A stretch of 64,000 nucleotides of DNA from Pyricularia pennisetigena (lineage: Eukaryota > Ascomycota > Sordariomycetes > Magnaporthales > Pyriculariaceae). A model generated the notes under the pieces. That model was not told where the DNA came from. It was given only the letters and a program-made list of their open reading frames with translations, and searched no databases. A program made the position numbers and the translations under genes. Numbering within the stretch: position 1 is the stretch's first letter; each line of letters opens with the position of its first letter. Below, in pieces: positions 46,655-57,746 of the stretch. The DNA lies in the NCBI RefSeq assembly GCF_004337985.1, contig NW_021940918.1:2232001-2296000 (forward strand). The letters run 5' to 3'.

Positions 46655-48989
46655 GAGTTTTTGCTGACGATCTCAGTGCTTGGTTGGTCGACCATTTGAG
46701 CACTACCTGCCAAACTAATTTCCGCAGAGAACGTTCTGATCTGCTCGAAATGGTAGGCCACGGGATTTGTTGCCTGAGGGAACAAAACCGGTGGGCTTTG
46801 GTTTAAACCTCAAATCTGTCCGAAGGTCCTCTCCAGCCTGATCCAGCCTGTACGAAGTCACTTCCAGACCATTTTGCTGATATTTAAGGACCTAATGCAC
46901 CCGCAAGTGTCATGAAGGCATAAGCCCTCAACATATCCAAATTGTATCAAATCCATGTTTCGAGATATCCAAGAACTAAATATGGGAAACTTAAGTTCGG
47001 CTCAGTTCCTTTGCACACCACCATTAGCTTTGCTCTTGTCAATTGCTCAATTGCTTCATCAGTGCTTACCGTCTTCCAACACTGTCGCCGTCACATTGTC
47101 TGCCTGAAACGAACCCGGAAGGATTTCTAGTTGCCATCATCGGTGTGGCAGTAACCAAACCATTGATCTGATCAGTCCAGTCATATCCTAAATTTAGGCA
47201 GCCGAGCAAAACCGTCAAGGAAATCAACACAATATGCGACTGCCTGTGCTATGCCTACTGGTCGTTGGAGTTATGTGAGCTTCAAAGGGGCATTGGGTAA
47301 CAAGCTTTTGCTGACATGTACTGTAATATAGCTTGTCATCCGACAATTAGCTTTTTGTTCAACCAAATGCCTCTTCGAGTCATGCAAAAACATATGACCA
47401 ATTTCAGCTCCCAAAGTGAAAGCTCGAGTAAATCTTGAAATCTATTATTTCGAGAATGGACGAAATTGACAGGTAATTAACCTACGATCAACCTTATCTG
47501 AGTGACATTGAAAGATATCACCGCCCAGTATCACGGGTGCCGTGAAAAGCTGCCGACGCTGACTCCGACTCTCCTTGCCGCTTGACGGGTCGGTTGTCAA
47601 GCTCGGCGTCGTTGCAGCTGCGGGAAGATTGAGCCTCCTTCCTTCTTCTGTTCTAGCCCCAGGGCTCGGCCTTGATGTTTCCACCGAGCTGACAGGGAAT
47701 TCCTGGTCAGGCTTTTTTTGTGCTACGAAGTAATTACCTAGCAAATAGTCCTTGTACAAAAAATATGCACAAACGATAGCAGCAAAACTGGATGCCAAGA
47801 GCGATTGACTATTGTAGTCCCGAATTCTCAGTCTACAAAAAGAGAAAAAGAAAATCAGGTTCGCGAGGTTGAGAACGGTGAGCATAAGGGTCGTTCATGC
47901 TTTAAGATTAGGGACTCAATCTCGCGAAACAATTCGAGAGACGCACATCAGTCACACTGCACTTTATCGGGTTAGGGTCAGTATTTTAGATCAAACCTTA
48001 TATAAATAAATGTGTGCAACTATATGAATGCTATAACTTCCTTCCCCACATCACGTGTTAGCATTCTATTGCCGACCAGCACAGCCGTTCTGCGTAAGAT
48101 CCCCACCAACCACCACCGCCTTCAGCTACTGACCTTCGAATTACCGATCTTGAATCCCGCTTCCATTTCTGGGCCTGACGCAACGCCGTGCCCGCCAATC
48201 CGTACCCGGGTGCGGTTAGGGGGGTCGGGTCAGGTCCCCCATGGGTTATTATTTGCTTTTTTTTGCTTTTGATCTTTTTTCGTCTGGCTGCCCCGCTTCA
48301 AGGCTCGTCGTGTGGTCCGAAGAGCAAAGAACCCTTCTAACACAGTAACTGCACAGCCATACCAATACCCGTCCCCAGGGGCCGCGAGCCTTGGTACTGC
48401 TTGATTGTGGAGAGGTGCAAGGGACTCCTCCACTACCCGCGAACAAGTATCATCGCTGTGTTGCCCGGGGCCCCGTCGCCCTCGATTATAACAATTACCC
48501 GAAAGTCCTATTGGCCACTGCCGCGCTGCCGAGCCGAGCGCACCTCTCTGTCGGGTCGACATGTCCTGAGTTATTCCAGTTCTCCATCTGTGGTTCGATT
48601 TGGCCATCATTTATTGGGCGCCCCAGCCGCTCTTTTCCAAACACTGCCTGAACCGTCATCACCATCCATCCTCAGCTTGCTTGCTTATCTTTCCCATCGT
48701 TGACTCGCATTTTCCCTTACGCTATCCCATACGGCATAGTCTTTTACTGTGCACATCAACGTTCAAAGGGAGGACGATCACACGTTGATCAGTATTTGGA
48801 GCTAGCTAGTCCCTTTCAGTCGACCATTTGATGCAAGGCGTCTGCCGCCTAAGACGGAAATCTGCATAGAGCCGTCTCGACGAGAGCCAATCCAATTACA
48901 CGCACACCAGCCCAATTGTCAATTGCACATCCTAGGTACCGTGGACAAGACACGGTGCTTTTTCGAATTTTCTTTTTCCGCCTAGAACG
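46655..48989. other. Intergenic region upstream of the FAD monooxygenase
   Basis: 2.3 kb containing one doubtful minus-strand ORF (47445-47885). TTAGGG (47972-47977) and CACGTG near 48054 occur but not next to a clear start. The last 400 bp are C/T-rich, as for a promoter and leader. Confidence 0.5.
47445..47885 (-). CDS. Doubtful small membrane protein
   Basis: A 146-codon ORF. It has a hydrophobic N-terminus (LNLANLIFFFSF) and a second hydrophobic stretch (SLLASSFAAIVCAYFLYKDYLL), then a polar Ser/Arg-rich tail. TTTTTCTCTTTTTGTAG just before LRIRDYNSQSL is an excellent intron acceptor, so the real N-terminus may come from an upstream exon I could not place. No family recognised; it may be a chance ORF. 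Confidence 0.25.
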   Translation of the reverse strand: MLTVLNLANLIFFFSFCRLRIRDYNSQSLLASSFAAIVCAYFLYKDYLLGNYFVAQKKPDQEFPVSSVETSRPSPGARTEEGRRLNLPAAATTPSLTTDPSSGKESRSQRRQLFTAPVILGGDIFQCHSDKVDRRLITCQFRPFSK

Positions 48990-51159
48990 ATGGTTTCCAC
49001 AGATTCTCGCAGCGACACCCCGACAAACTATGACATAGGTAAATATTTATTCACATAAACGTGAAGCGACGGACCTTATACCGCGTATGGTTAGTTACCT
49101 TGGCTGATCATGTACAACGGCCCAAAGTCATCGTTGGCGCCGGCCCAGTTGGCCTGATGCTCTCGACATGCCTTGCTCGCTGGGGCTACAAGATCAAGCA
49201 TATCGACAACCGCAGTGAGCCGACCGTCACCGGTCGTGCAGATGGTATTCAGCCGCGGTCCCTGGACTTGCTCCGTAACATGGGGCTCAAGTCTGGCATC
49301 ATGAAGCACAAGCCCGCCCGTGTCTATGAAGTGGCTTTCTGGGACCCTTCGACCACAGACTCATCCAAGGGCATCACCAGGACTGGCACATGGGCCAGCT
49401 GCCCCAGTTTCATTGATGCCAGATACCCCTTCACCACTCTTTTGCACCAGGGTTTTATCGAGCGCGTTTTCCTCTCAGACCTCGAGGAAAACGGTGTGCA
49501 CGTACAAAGGCCATGGACCATTACCGGATTCACCTCGGACGAGAAAAAGAACCCGGATTACCCTGTCGAGGTGCAGCTGAAGCACATTGACGGGACTGCG
49601 AGCGAGACGATCCGCGCCAAATATCTGTTTGGCGGCGAGGGTGCTCGTTCCTTTATCCGAGACCAGCTTGGCATTGGCATCAAGCACAAGGACCCAATCT
49701 CACACGTCTGGGGTGTCATGGACGGCGTAGTCCAGACAGACTTTCCCGACATCAAGGTAAGGCAGCGCCGTTTGGATGCACTTGGTGACACCTGCAGTTT
49801 GACTGACGAGATCTGCAGATGAAATGCACAATTCACTCGCGCCACGGTTCCATCATGGTGATCCCGCGTGAGAACAACCTGGTGCGGTTATATATCCAGA
49901 TCGCCTCTTCGACTGATCCAGACTTCAACCCGCGCAAGACTGCCACAGAGCAGGAAGTGCAGGCCTCGGCCAAGAAAATCCTCCAGCCCTACTCGATAGA
50001 ATGGGAGCGAGTAGAATGGTACTCTGTATACCCCATCGGCCAAGGTATCGCTGACCGCTATACCCTTGATCACCGCGTCTTCTTGGGAGGAGACTCGTGC
50101 CACACTCATAGTGTAAGTAAATCTGCGTCCAGTAAAGCGCGTGGAGCATCATAGATTTCCTTGGCACAATCAGTCAACTAACTTCTCAAACAGCCCAAAG
50201 CCGGTCAGGGCATGAACACTGCCTTCCTGGACGCCCAAAATCTCGCATGGAAGATCCACGCGGTTGAGAGCGGATTTGCCAAGAGGAGCTTGCTTGAGAC
50301 CTATGAGTCGGAGAGGAAGGCCGTCGCCGAGACCTTGCTGGATTTCGACAACAAGTACGCGAAGCTCTTTTCGACCCGCCCGCCTGACGCCAGCGAAGTC
50401 AAAGCGGCCTCGGAGGATCACGGAAAGCAGGGAGGGAACGACAACGACTTTGTGCGAACTTTCAAGGAGTCTTGCGAGTTTACCAGCGGCTACGGCGTGG
50501 CCTACCAGCCTAACGAGCTGAACTGGTCTCCCAGTCACCCCGCCCAGTCCAGCACAATCAACCCAGAGGGGAACAAGCTGAGACCTGGACGCCTCTTCAT
50601 CAACGCAGACGTGACGAGGGTCGTTGATGCCAACGTGGTTCACCTGGAGCAGGAGGTTCCACTCAACGGATCATTCCGCATCTTTGTCTTTGCCGGCAAG
50701 CCTTCGGTGACCAAGCAAGCTCTCAGCGACTTTGCGCGCAACCTCAGGCTGAAGGGATCCTTTTTTAGCTCATACCTCCGACCAGACATCGACAAGGTGT
50801 CGTACCACGAGAGGCACAACCCTCACAGCATGTTCTTCACCTTCTGCACGACGTTTGCCGCCCCGAGGAGCTCAATCGAGATCTCGCGTGACGTGCCTGA
50901 CATCTTGGCACGCTACAGTGACCACGTCTATGCTGACGATAGGATACACCGCGAAGGAAGGGGAGCAGGCCCTGCCATGTCTGCGCACAAGAAAATGGGC
51001 CTGGATGAGGAGCGTGGAGGTGTAGTCGTGGTGCGTCCCGACGGCTACGTGGGAGTGGCGACCAAGCTCGTCGAGGGCAGTGGCACCGTCGATGCCCTCA
51101 ACCAGTACTTTGCAGCATTTTGCACGCAAAAGACTGGCGCTGCTACGGCCCAACTGTAA
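48990..51159 (+). CDS. FAD-dependent aromatic monooxygenase, phenol 2-monooxygenase type
   Basis: Flavoprotein that would hydroxylate a phenolic substrate using NADPH and O2, likely cytosolic. Four exons, 48990-49038, 49128-49756, 49819-50112 and 50194-51159, give 645 residues. Exon 1 ([16 protein letters not shown]) leads straight into the FAD fold: G-A-G-P-V-G at 20-25, D43 after the second strand, [14 protein letters not shown] (~52-65) and [17 protein letters not shown] (~316-332; the GD motif). The C-terminal ~200 residues match the thioredoxin-like phenol-hydroxylase dimerisation domain ([28 protein letters not shown]). The exon 2 acceptor is AAAG, restoring VIVGAG; the other junctions are canonical. 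No biosynthetic neighbours are present, so a catabolic or detoxifying role is more likely than a cluster role; the substrate cannot be read from sequence. Confidence 0.92.
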
Positions 51160-52262
51160 AGTTTTTATACATAATTTTCCTCATGATGTATGTTTTGTAA
51201 GGCAGGAGGAAAGTACAGACTTGTTTTATGACGTCCATAGGGGTTGATTAAGCGGATATCTGCAGCGTTGTAATGAGCATATCACAAGCAGGCATCCTGT
51301 TTTTTTTTTCTTTTTTTTTCTTCTTAGTAGTAGAAGCAGCAGCCACAATGGCAATTGGCAAGGAAGGAATAATATGCATTTACGTGAAGTTATTGAGCAA
51401 TAATGGACTGAAAAGTTGATTATCATTGGAAACCAAAGGGGATCACGTGGCACCTTGGTATTATCACTGGTCTTTATTCTTGACTCTTATATTCGTCTCT
51501 ACTTTCTACGTTCTGAAAACGGTAGTATTGGTATTGATGATGTCTGAGAATCAAGGACGTCGCTAACATGGTTTCCCATCCCCTTTGTGTGCCATGGATA
51601 TCGTTTGCCTGGTGCTGTCAGCCTCCACGATGCCAGACCAACGATGCCATCAAAGCAAGGCCAATTTTAAAGGTGTAAACAAACGGAGAAAAGTTTGGGT
51701 GCGCGATCTGTTGTCGACCGGTCTCGCCCAAGACTTGCGAGGTCCCAGTGGACATCATACTGTGCCAGTTGCCAGTTGCCAGGACGAGGACTACAGGCCC
51801 ATGCCCTCATGGTTTTCCATATCACTTCTGGCTCACTTTCTGCTCACTTTCCTCTCACCTTACATGTTACTACGGCTTGCCAAACCTGAACTCGACGATT
51901 CCGGTCAGCCCAGAGCTTGCGCACAACCAACACAATCTTCACAACCATTCTGTATTCCTTGACCATTGACTCCATTGATAGTCTGTACATCTTACAAGTG
52001 GTTCTTTCAAATCAACAGGAATATCATCAAACCTCCTACTGGACATTGTCCACGCATTTTCCTCTTCATTCTTGATACCTTTTATCACAACCAGTCTTTC
52101 TTTGATTGCCAAGCAAAGACTAGACCTTCTTTGTGTTGCAAAGCAGACTTCCAGCAACCATAAATCCTCAATCTTCTTCCTATTTCCATTTTGATACTTT
52201 TCATACCACTCCAGAAAAACCAAGCAGAGGAACAAGGCAATCCTGCATCCTGGAGATCCAGG
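51160..52262. other. Intergenic region between monooxygenase and SUMO protease
   Basis: 1.1 kb: T-rich 3' region of the monooxygenase (T runs at 51300-51320) followed by a C/T-rich probable leader of the next gene. A CACGTG occurs near 51444. The 125-codon ORF at 51585-51962 has no recognisable domain. Confidence 0.5.
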
Positions 52263-55200
52263 ATGCCACTTGAGAATCGCAGAAAGCGTCGGGCATCGTG
52301 TCTGGCGGCTGACAATCGCGTCGTCCAAGCTGCTCCTGGAGCTTCCAGTTCTTCTTCAGCACCTGCAAATGCGATGGCATCTGCAACTGCAGCTATGCCT
52401 GCGGTCGTACCTGTAACTCCATCAGTGACCGAAAGGGCGCCGCCTGCTAGGGAGCAAGCTAATCCTGCGCCCAACCCCGTCGAGCAGCAGCCACGGCGAG
52501 GAATCATGGGCTGGATTTCCGGCTTCATCACTCCCGTCTACTCATTTATCTGTCGTAGAAATAACTCTGGTAAGTCCCGATCGCGTGAGGTCAAAGGTGC
52601 CTTCACCAATCTATAGCCCTATGCGGGGTTATCTTTGTCTGCTTTCCACCACTAGTTCTCAAAGGTTTAATGACGAAAACATTGACGCTTTGTCCCCAAC
52701 AGAAACTGAGACTGCTACTTCAACAGCCGAGGACGAGCCTCGTGTCAAACGACGCAAGTTGGAAGATACCACCTTCGCTGTGACCTGGGCCAACATTCCA
52801 AGTACTCGTATTGGCATCGAGAACCTCGAGAAGGTTCTCGGCTTCATCAAGTACATCAAGAATCATGCCGGCCGGCCCTATGTTACCATTGCTCACTACA
52901 ACTTTCCAGGCCCGATCGAGGCCTTCAGTAGCCAGAAGGCATATGACAGGGCCTTTCTGCTGTATACGACACAGTACGATATGCTGGATCCTTACGATGC
53001 TGCAGATGCTGTCCTCCCGGAGATCTTCAAGCCTTCAACTGAACTCCTAAAGCCGCGCGACATTATTTACGGCGACTTCCCGGACACCAATCACGTCCTT
53101 AGCGCTGATGTCCACGACTGGATGATTTACAGGTACAAGGAGAACACCTGGAGAAACTTCGACTCTGCAAAGGCAGAGTTTCCTGCCGTGCTGGACCAAG
53201 CAATAAAGAGCTTGCAGTTCATCTACTGTGAGAATTCCTTTGAGAACGTCAAGGGCCTCCTCGGTCACCCGCTCGAGTCGTACGACATTGACATAGAAGA
53301 GCGACGCAAACACGGAGTTGCCGCCGCCGTTTTCGAGTTTCTGGGACACAAGATCGAAAAGTCCAGGGTCCTGCGCGAGTTGGTGAAAGTGTCGCCCGAG
53401 ACGATGTTTGCGGTGGCGGCTGATTGTCGTGCTCTCGCGGAGACAAAGCCGGTCCCAAGTCACGTTGTCTTTGAGCCTGCAACCGTCGCGCCCCACTATT
53501 TTGGCCGCCGTCCGGACCAACCAAAGAGCTGGACGATCCACATGCCAGCTGACCGCATGGCAAGCTTCGACGACAACCCCACGGTCGCGCTTCGCGATAA
53601 ATACTTGCGCGATCACCGCAGGACGTTTGCCCCATCACCCCTGGTGCCCCTGAGCCAGCTCCCGCATCAGCCGCATCGCAGAGAGCTGCAGCCGTTGAAT
53701 GCGAATCGCGTTTCCAATTTGAGACTGCCACCGCCAATCGTTCGCGGTCGCCCGCAAGCCAACCGGCCATTGAACTTAAACCAACCATACAGTATCCATC
53801 GTCCGGTGTACAACTTTCCCCGTCGGCCGTTGACTCTGCATGAGCAGCTTTCCGCAGCAAACAATCCACTTCCCCACGTCAACCCTCTAAGGCGCCTTGA
53901 GATCAAAAGACCCTTTGGTGGACGCCGTGCTGGAATTCTCAAGAGGGTTGGACCACCATCTCACGGCCCTACATCCGACCACCACCGCGTTCGATTCAAC
54001 CATCAATTTGAGGAAATTGACTTCTTCACCGGTCAGCCTATTACAGCCGGGAGGCGTACCGTCAGGACTACCAGGACACCAGCCACACCGCGGCCCGTCA
54101 CCCAGAGGCCCAGCACCCAGAGGCCCAGCACCCCCAGGCCTGCAGACGTCACCGCTGCTATTGACTTTAACTGGCAAGGTCACTTTGCCGTCCCTGAGGA
54201 CACAGAGTCTGAGTCTGACGACGACGACTTGGAGGCCTCGGTCGTCCAGACACCTACTAGGGCTAGGCCTGCGGTTGCAACCTCGCTTCAACCCGCCCAG
54301 GTCGCTCATGAGGAGCAGGCAGTTTCGAGCTTGACTGGTCGTTCTGCAGTATCTGGAAGCACCTGCCAATCATCGGCTCCACCTATCCAGGCCGTCCAAG
54401 AGGAACTGCCGGCTTTCAACTGGGCTGGTCACTTCGCTGTGCCTGACGACAGCGACAGCGAAGACGGATCCGCTGAACCTGTTGAGACTGAGATTGAGCA
54501 GTCCGAGCCCACCCAGGTGCAGAAACCTGAGCTCATTCAGCTTGAGATACCTAAGCCCATCGAGGTTGAGGAATCTGTGCCCATACAGGCCGCGACACCT
54601 CAGCTCATTGAGGTTGGCGAGCCCACGATCAAACAGCATCACCAAACTTCAAGCCCCACAATATCCCAGACGGATGTCGTCGGCGATCCCTTGGTGCGTT
54701 ACGCCGAGGAGGTTGTTGTGCAGTCACAGGTCACGCTTGTCCCAGCTATGACCATTCATACACCTACTATGAATCCCGCAGGATCTTCACCATCTTTACA
54801 GGGGAGGCAGCATGCAGCCACTGTCTCCCCCAGGAATGTTTCTTCCTCGTCTCCTCCTCGAAATGTCACAGACACACAAGAATCCAAGAAATCCTCCGTG
54901 TTAGAGTCGTCGATTCATCCTCATAACAAAACTAGCGTCGTGACAGAACTAACGACTCCCAAGCCTGTAAAGGCAAAGAGTCGTTACATACAGTCATTGG
55001 GCCGCGGTCCCACAAGCAGGCACATAGCCGCTGCTCCTAGACCAATAAAGCGCAGGGGGGCTGCTATTCGCGCCTTACTCAATGCAAAGACCGATGATGC
55101 AAAGACCGATTCGCCCATGCCGGGCTCTTTCCCGGAAGTTGACATGGAGATTGATGAGAATGAAACTATAGACAGCCCACAGAGACCTCGCTTCAGGCAA

Positions 55201-56535
55201 CCAACAATCACCACCACAGAATCCCGCACGACGTCCATCGCCTACCACGACGCGCTAGACCTTGAGAAAATATCAAAGGACGAGCGACCATCTGTATCCC
55301 CCCGGTCTGATCACAAGACCATCACTGCAGAGGAGAGACGTCAGGATCTCCTCGATTTCTTTGAGAAGGATCACACCAAGGAAATAGACCCCAATGGCTT
55401 TTTGCTTGAGTCTGATCTACTTTCGTCTGCACCTTCAAACCCTACCCGACAATCCCGGCTTCTCTCGTCGCAAAGCGACTCGTCAGACTCGACGTCCTCC
55501 TCGGAGTCAACATACAGATCAGTATCACCGATTCGCCAATCCAGCGAATCCGAGCTGCAGCCTTCATTCGGTCGCCTCAAGATTAGCAATTTTAAGGACC
55601 ATCAGCTTGCCTTGGAAGCGCAGATTGGAGAAGAGCTCGAGCAGCATGCAGTGCGGCAAGAGAAAGAGCGCATCGCCCGCGAAGCAGAGGAGGAGCGGAA
55701 GAGACGCGAAGCAGAAGAAGCTGAACGTCGCCATCGGGAAGAGCAAGAAGTGCTCGCAAGGACCGGAGGTCTCCGACCGCCAAGGGCCATCATGATTGGC
55801 GGCATCTCTAACGAATGGTACCATAGAATCATGGACGCCATGAAGGCACGGGACAACCAAATTCTTGGCAAGTCAGGCGAGGGCAACGACATCAATGCCC
55901 ATTCCTTCAAGACTGTCGTTAATCCAACAGCATGGCTGAACGATGAAATCATCAATGGCAGCCTATCGCACCTCGCAAAGTTCATTAACGAAAAGGCAGG
56001 CATCAAGGATGTCCGGGCACAAACGCCAAAATGTGTGCTTCTCAACTCGCACTTTTACTCCAACGTCTCGGCGAATAAGGGACTGGGAAATACCGAGCGA
56101 TGGATGAGGAGGCTAGGCGTCCGCCCAGACAACTTCCTTAACGTGGAGACGTTCATCATCCCCATCAACCTTGGCCGCAACCACTGGACTCTGGCAGTTG
56201 TTCGCCCAGGCAAGGGTGAGGTGGCGCATATCGACTCGCTGGGCACGTCGGGATCTGGCCAGCGCGCCGTCACCGATTTGCTGATGACTTGGTTGCGCAC
56301 ATTCCTCGGCAGCAGGTATGACGAGGGTCACTGGAAGGCTCGGAATTTTGTCTCGCCCGTGCAGACAAACGGTCACGACTGTGGTGTTCATACCATTACC
56401 AGCGGCATGTGCATCGCCCTGGGTATTGACCCCTCCTCGTATAAGCCTGCGGATATGCCGCTCCAGCGTCTGAGGATTGCCGGAGTTCTGATGAACAACG
56501 GATTCCACGGCGTGTTTGACCTTTCCAAGCTGTAG
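52263..56535 (+). CDS. Ulp1-type SUMO-specific cysteine protease
   Basis: C48 peptidase that matures SUMO and removes it from targets, typically at the nuclear envelope. Two exons, 52263-52569 and 52703-56535, encode 1379 residues; the donor is GTAAGT and the acceptor CCAACAG|AA is the only one preserving phase. The N-terminus has a basic NLS-like start (PLENRRKRRA) and GIMGWISGFITPVYSFI. The middle is a ~900-residue disordered region with Pro/Arg-rich repeats, two copies of an FNW-x-GHFAVP motif (~591 and ~674) and an acidic/Glu-rich part. A charged helix (~1070-1110, KERIAREAEEERKRREAEEAE) precedes the catalytic domain. That domain has WLNDEIINGSL, NHWTLAVV (H1263), HIDSL (D1280), Q1323 and GHDCGVH (C1329): the full catalytic set. 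It is longer than yeast Ulp1 (621 residues) because of the middle region. Assignment to Ulp1 rather than Ulp2 rests on the domain being C-terminal. Confidence 0.92.
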
Positions 56536-57477
56536 GGTCGAGAAGCAACCGCTGGAGCAAAAGAAGAGAACAAAAAAAAAAGATACAAAAAAAAATAAAA
56601 ACACAAGGGAACATATTCACATGGTTGCATTTTCCGGCGCAATGCATTTCAAGGGCTTGTGGGAATACCAAAAAACGTCATCATCATACCCAGAAAAGAA
56701 GGGTTTTGTTCGCGGGAGCTTTACTTTTCTCTCACTCTCATCCTGTCTCAAGTTCAATGTATGCTTTTTGTCCAAAGAGACATCATCATGGCGCTTTACG
56801 GAAGGTCGTTTTTTTTTTTTCCTCTTTGAAGGATCGGTTGAATTAGAAGGCGTCTGAGGCGTTTTTTCCATGTTTAATTTTGTCTGTGTGGTTCTACCGG
56901 TATTCCTCTCGTTCCAGTTTCTTCTTCACATGTCGTTGTGGCTACGACCATGTCGTTCGATATTCCCCATCTGCACCTGATGCGATACTTTCTTTTTCAT
57001 CTTTTCTCTCTACACCGGCTTTGCCGTTCGTGTTCGTCTAGTGTATAAACTGTCTAGATAGTATTCCCGTGCAGATTCCAGGCTTACCCGCGCGCGGCAA
57101 ACAACTGATGTTTCTCACTTTCTTTGACGCAAACAAATGACAAGACTTTTACTTTTGTTGGCACCTGTGGGTGAGAAAAAATCGTACCATGGTGCCTCTT
57201 GTGACTGATGCATGGCCAGTATTTTTTTTTCTTCTTCTTTGTAGTCGTTTCTGTTATCCTTTTGCTTTTGGGCGCACAGGTGTATAGCTCGGACGGCGCC
57301 CTGCATACCTGCATAGGTAAGGCGTACCACGTCGTGTCATGTCCCCTTCTGATACGTCTCTTTTCTATGGTGTGGTGCAAAACGTGGCCCTGCGTGGCGC
57401 GCGGTTGAATGTCGAGCCCTGGCAGGTAAAGGATGAAGGGGAAAGAAAGGGTGGTGCTACGACCCTTTTTTTTTTTT

Positions 57478-57746
57478 NNNNNNNNNNNNNNNNNNNNNNN
57501 NNNNNNNNNNNNNNNNNNNNNNNNNNNNNNNNNNNNNNNNNNNNNNNNNNNNNNNNNNNNNNNNNNNNNNNNNNNNNNNNNNNNNNNNNNNNNNNNNNNN
57601 NNNNNNNNNNNNNNNNNNNNNNNNNNNNNNNNNNNNNNNNNNNNNNNNNNNNNNNNNNNNNNNNNNNNNNNNNNNNNNNNNNNNNNNNNNNNNNNNNNNN
57701 NNNNNNNNNNNNNNNNNNNNNNNNNNNNNNNNNNNNNNNNNNNNNN
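57478..57746. other. Assembly gap (269 N) between poly-T and poly-A
   Basis: 269 N, preceded by 12 T and followed by 12 A. ORFs crossing the gap are not real. Confidence 0.97.

Noticed and set aside
48990..51159. Monooxygenase as part of a secondary-metabolite cluster
   Set aside because: Neighbours are an unnamed conserved-type gene and a SUMO protease; no synthase, transporter or pathway regulator is nearby.
51585..51962. 125-codon plus-strand ORF before the SUMO protease
   Set aside because: C/T-rich leader-like sequence, no domain, overlapping ORFs in the other plus-strand frames.
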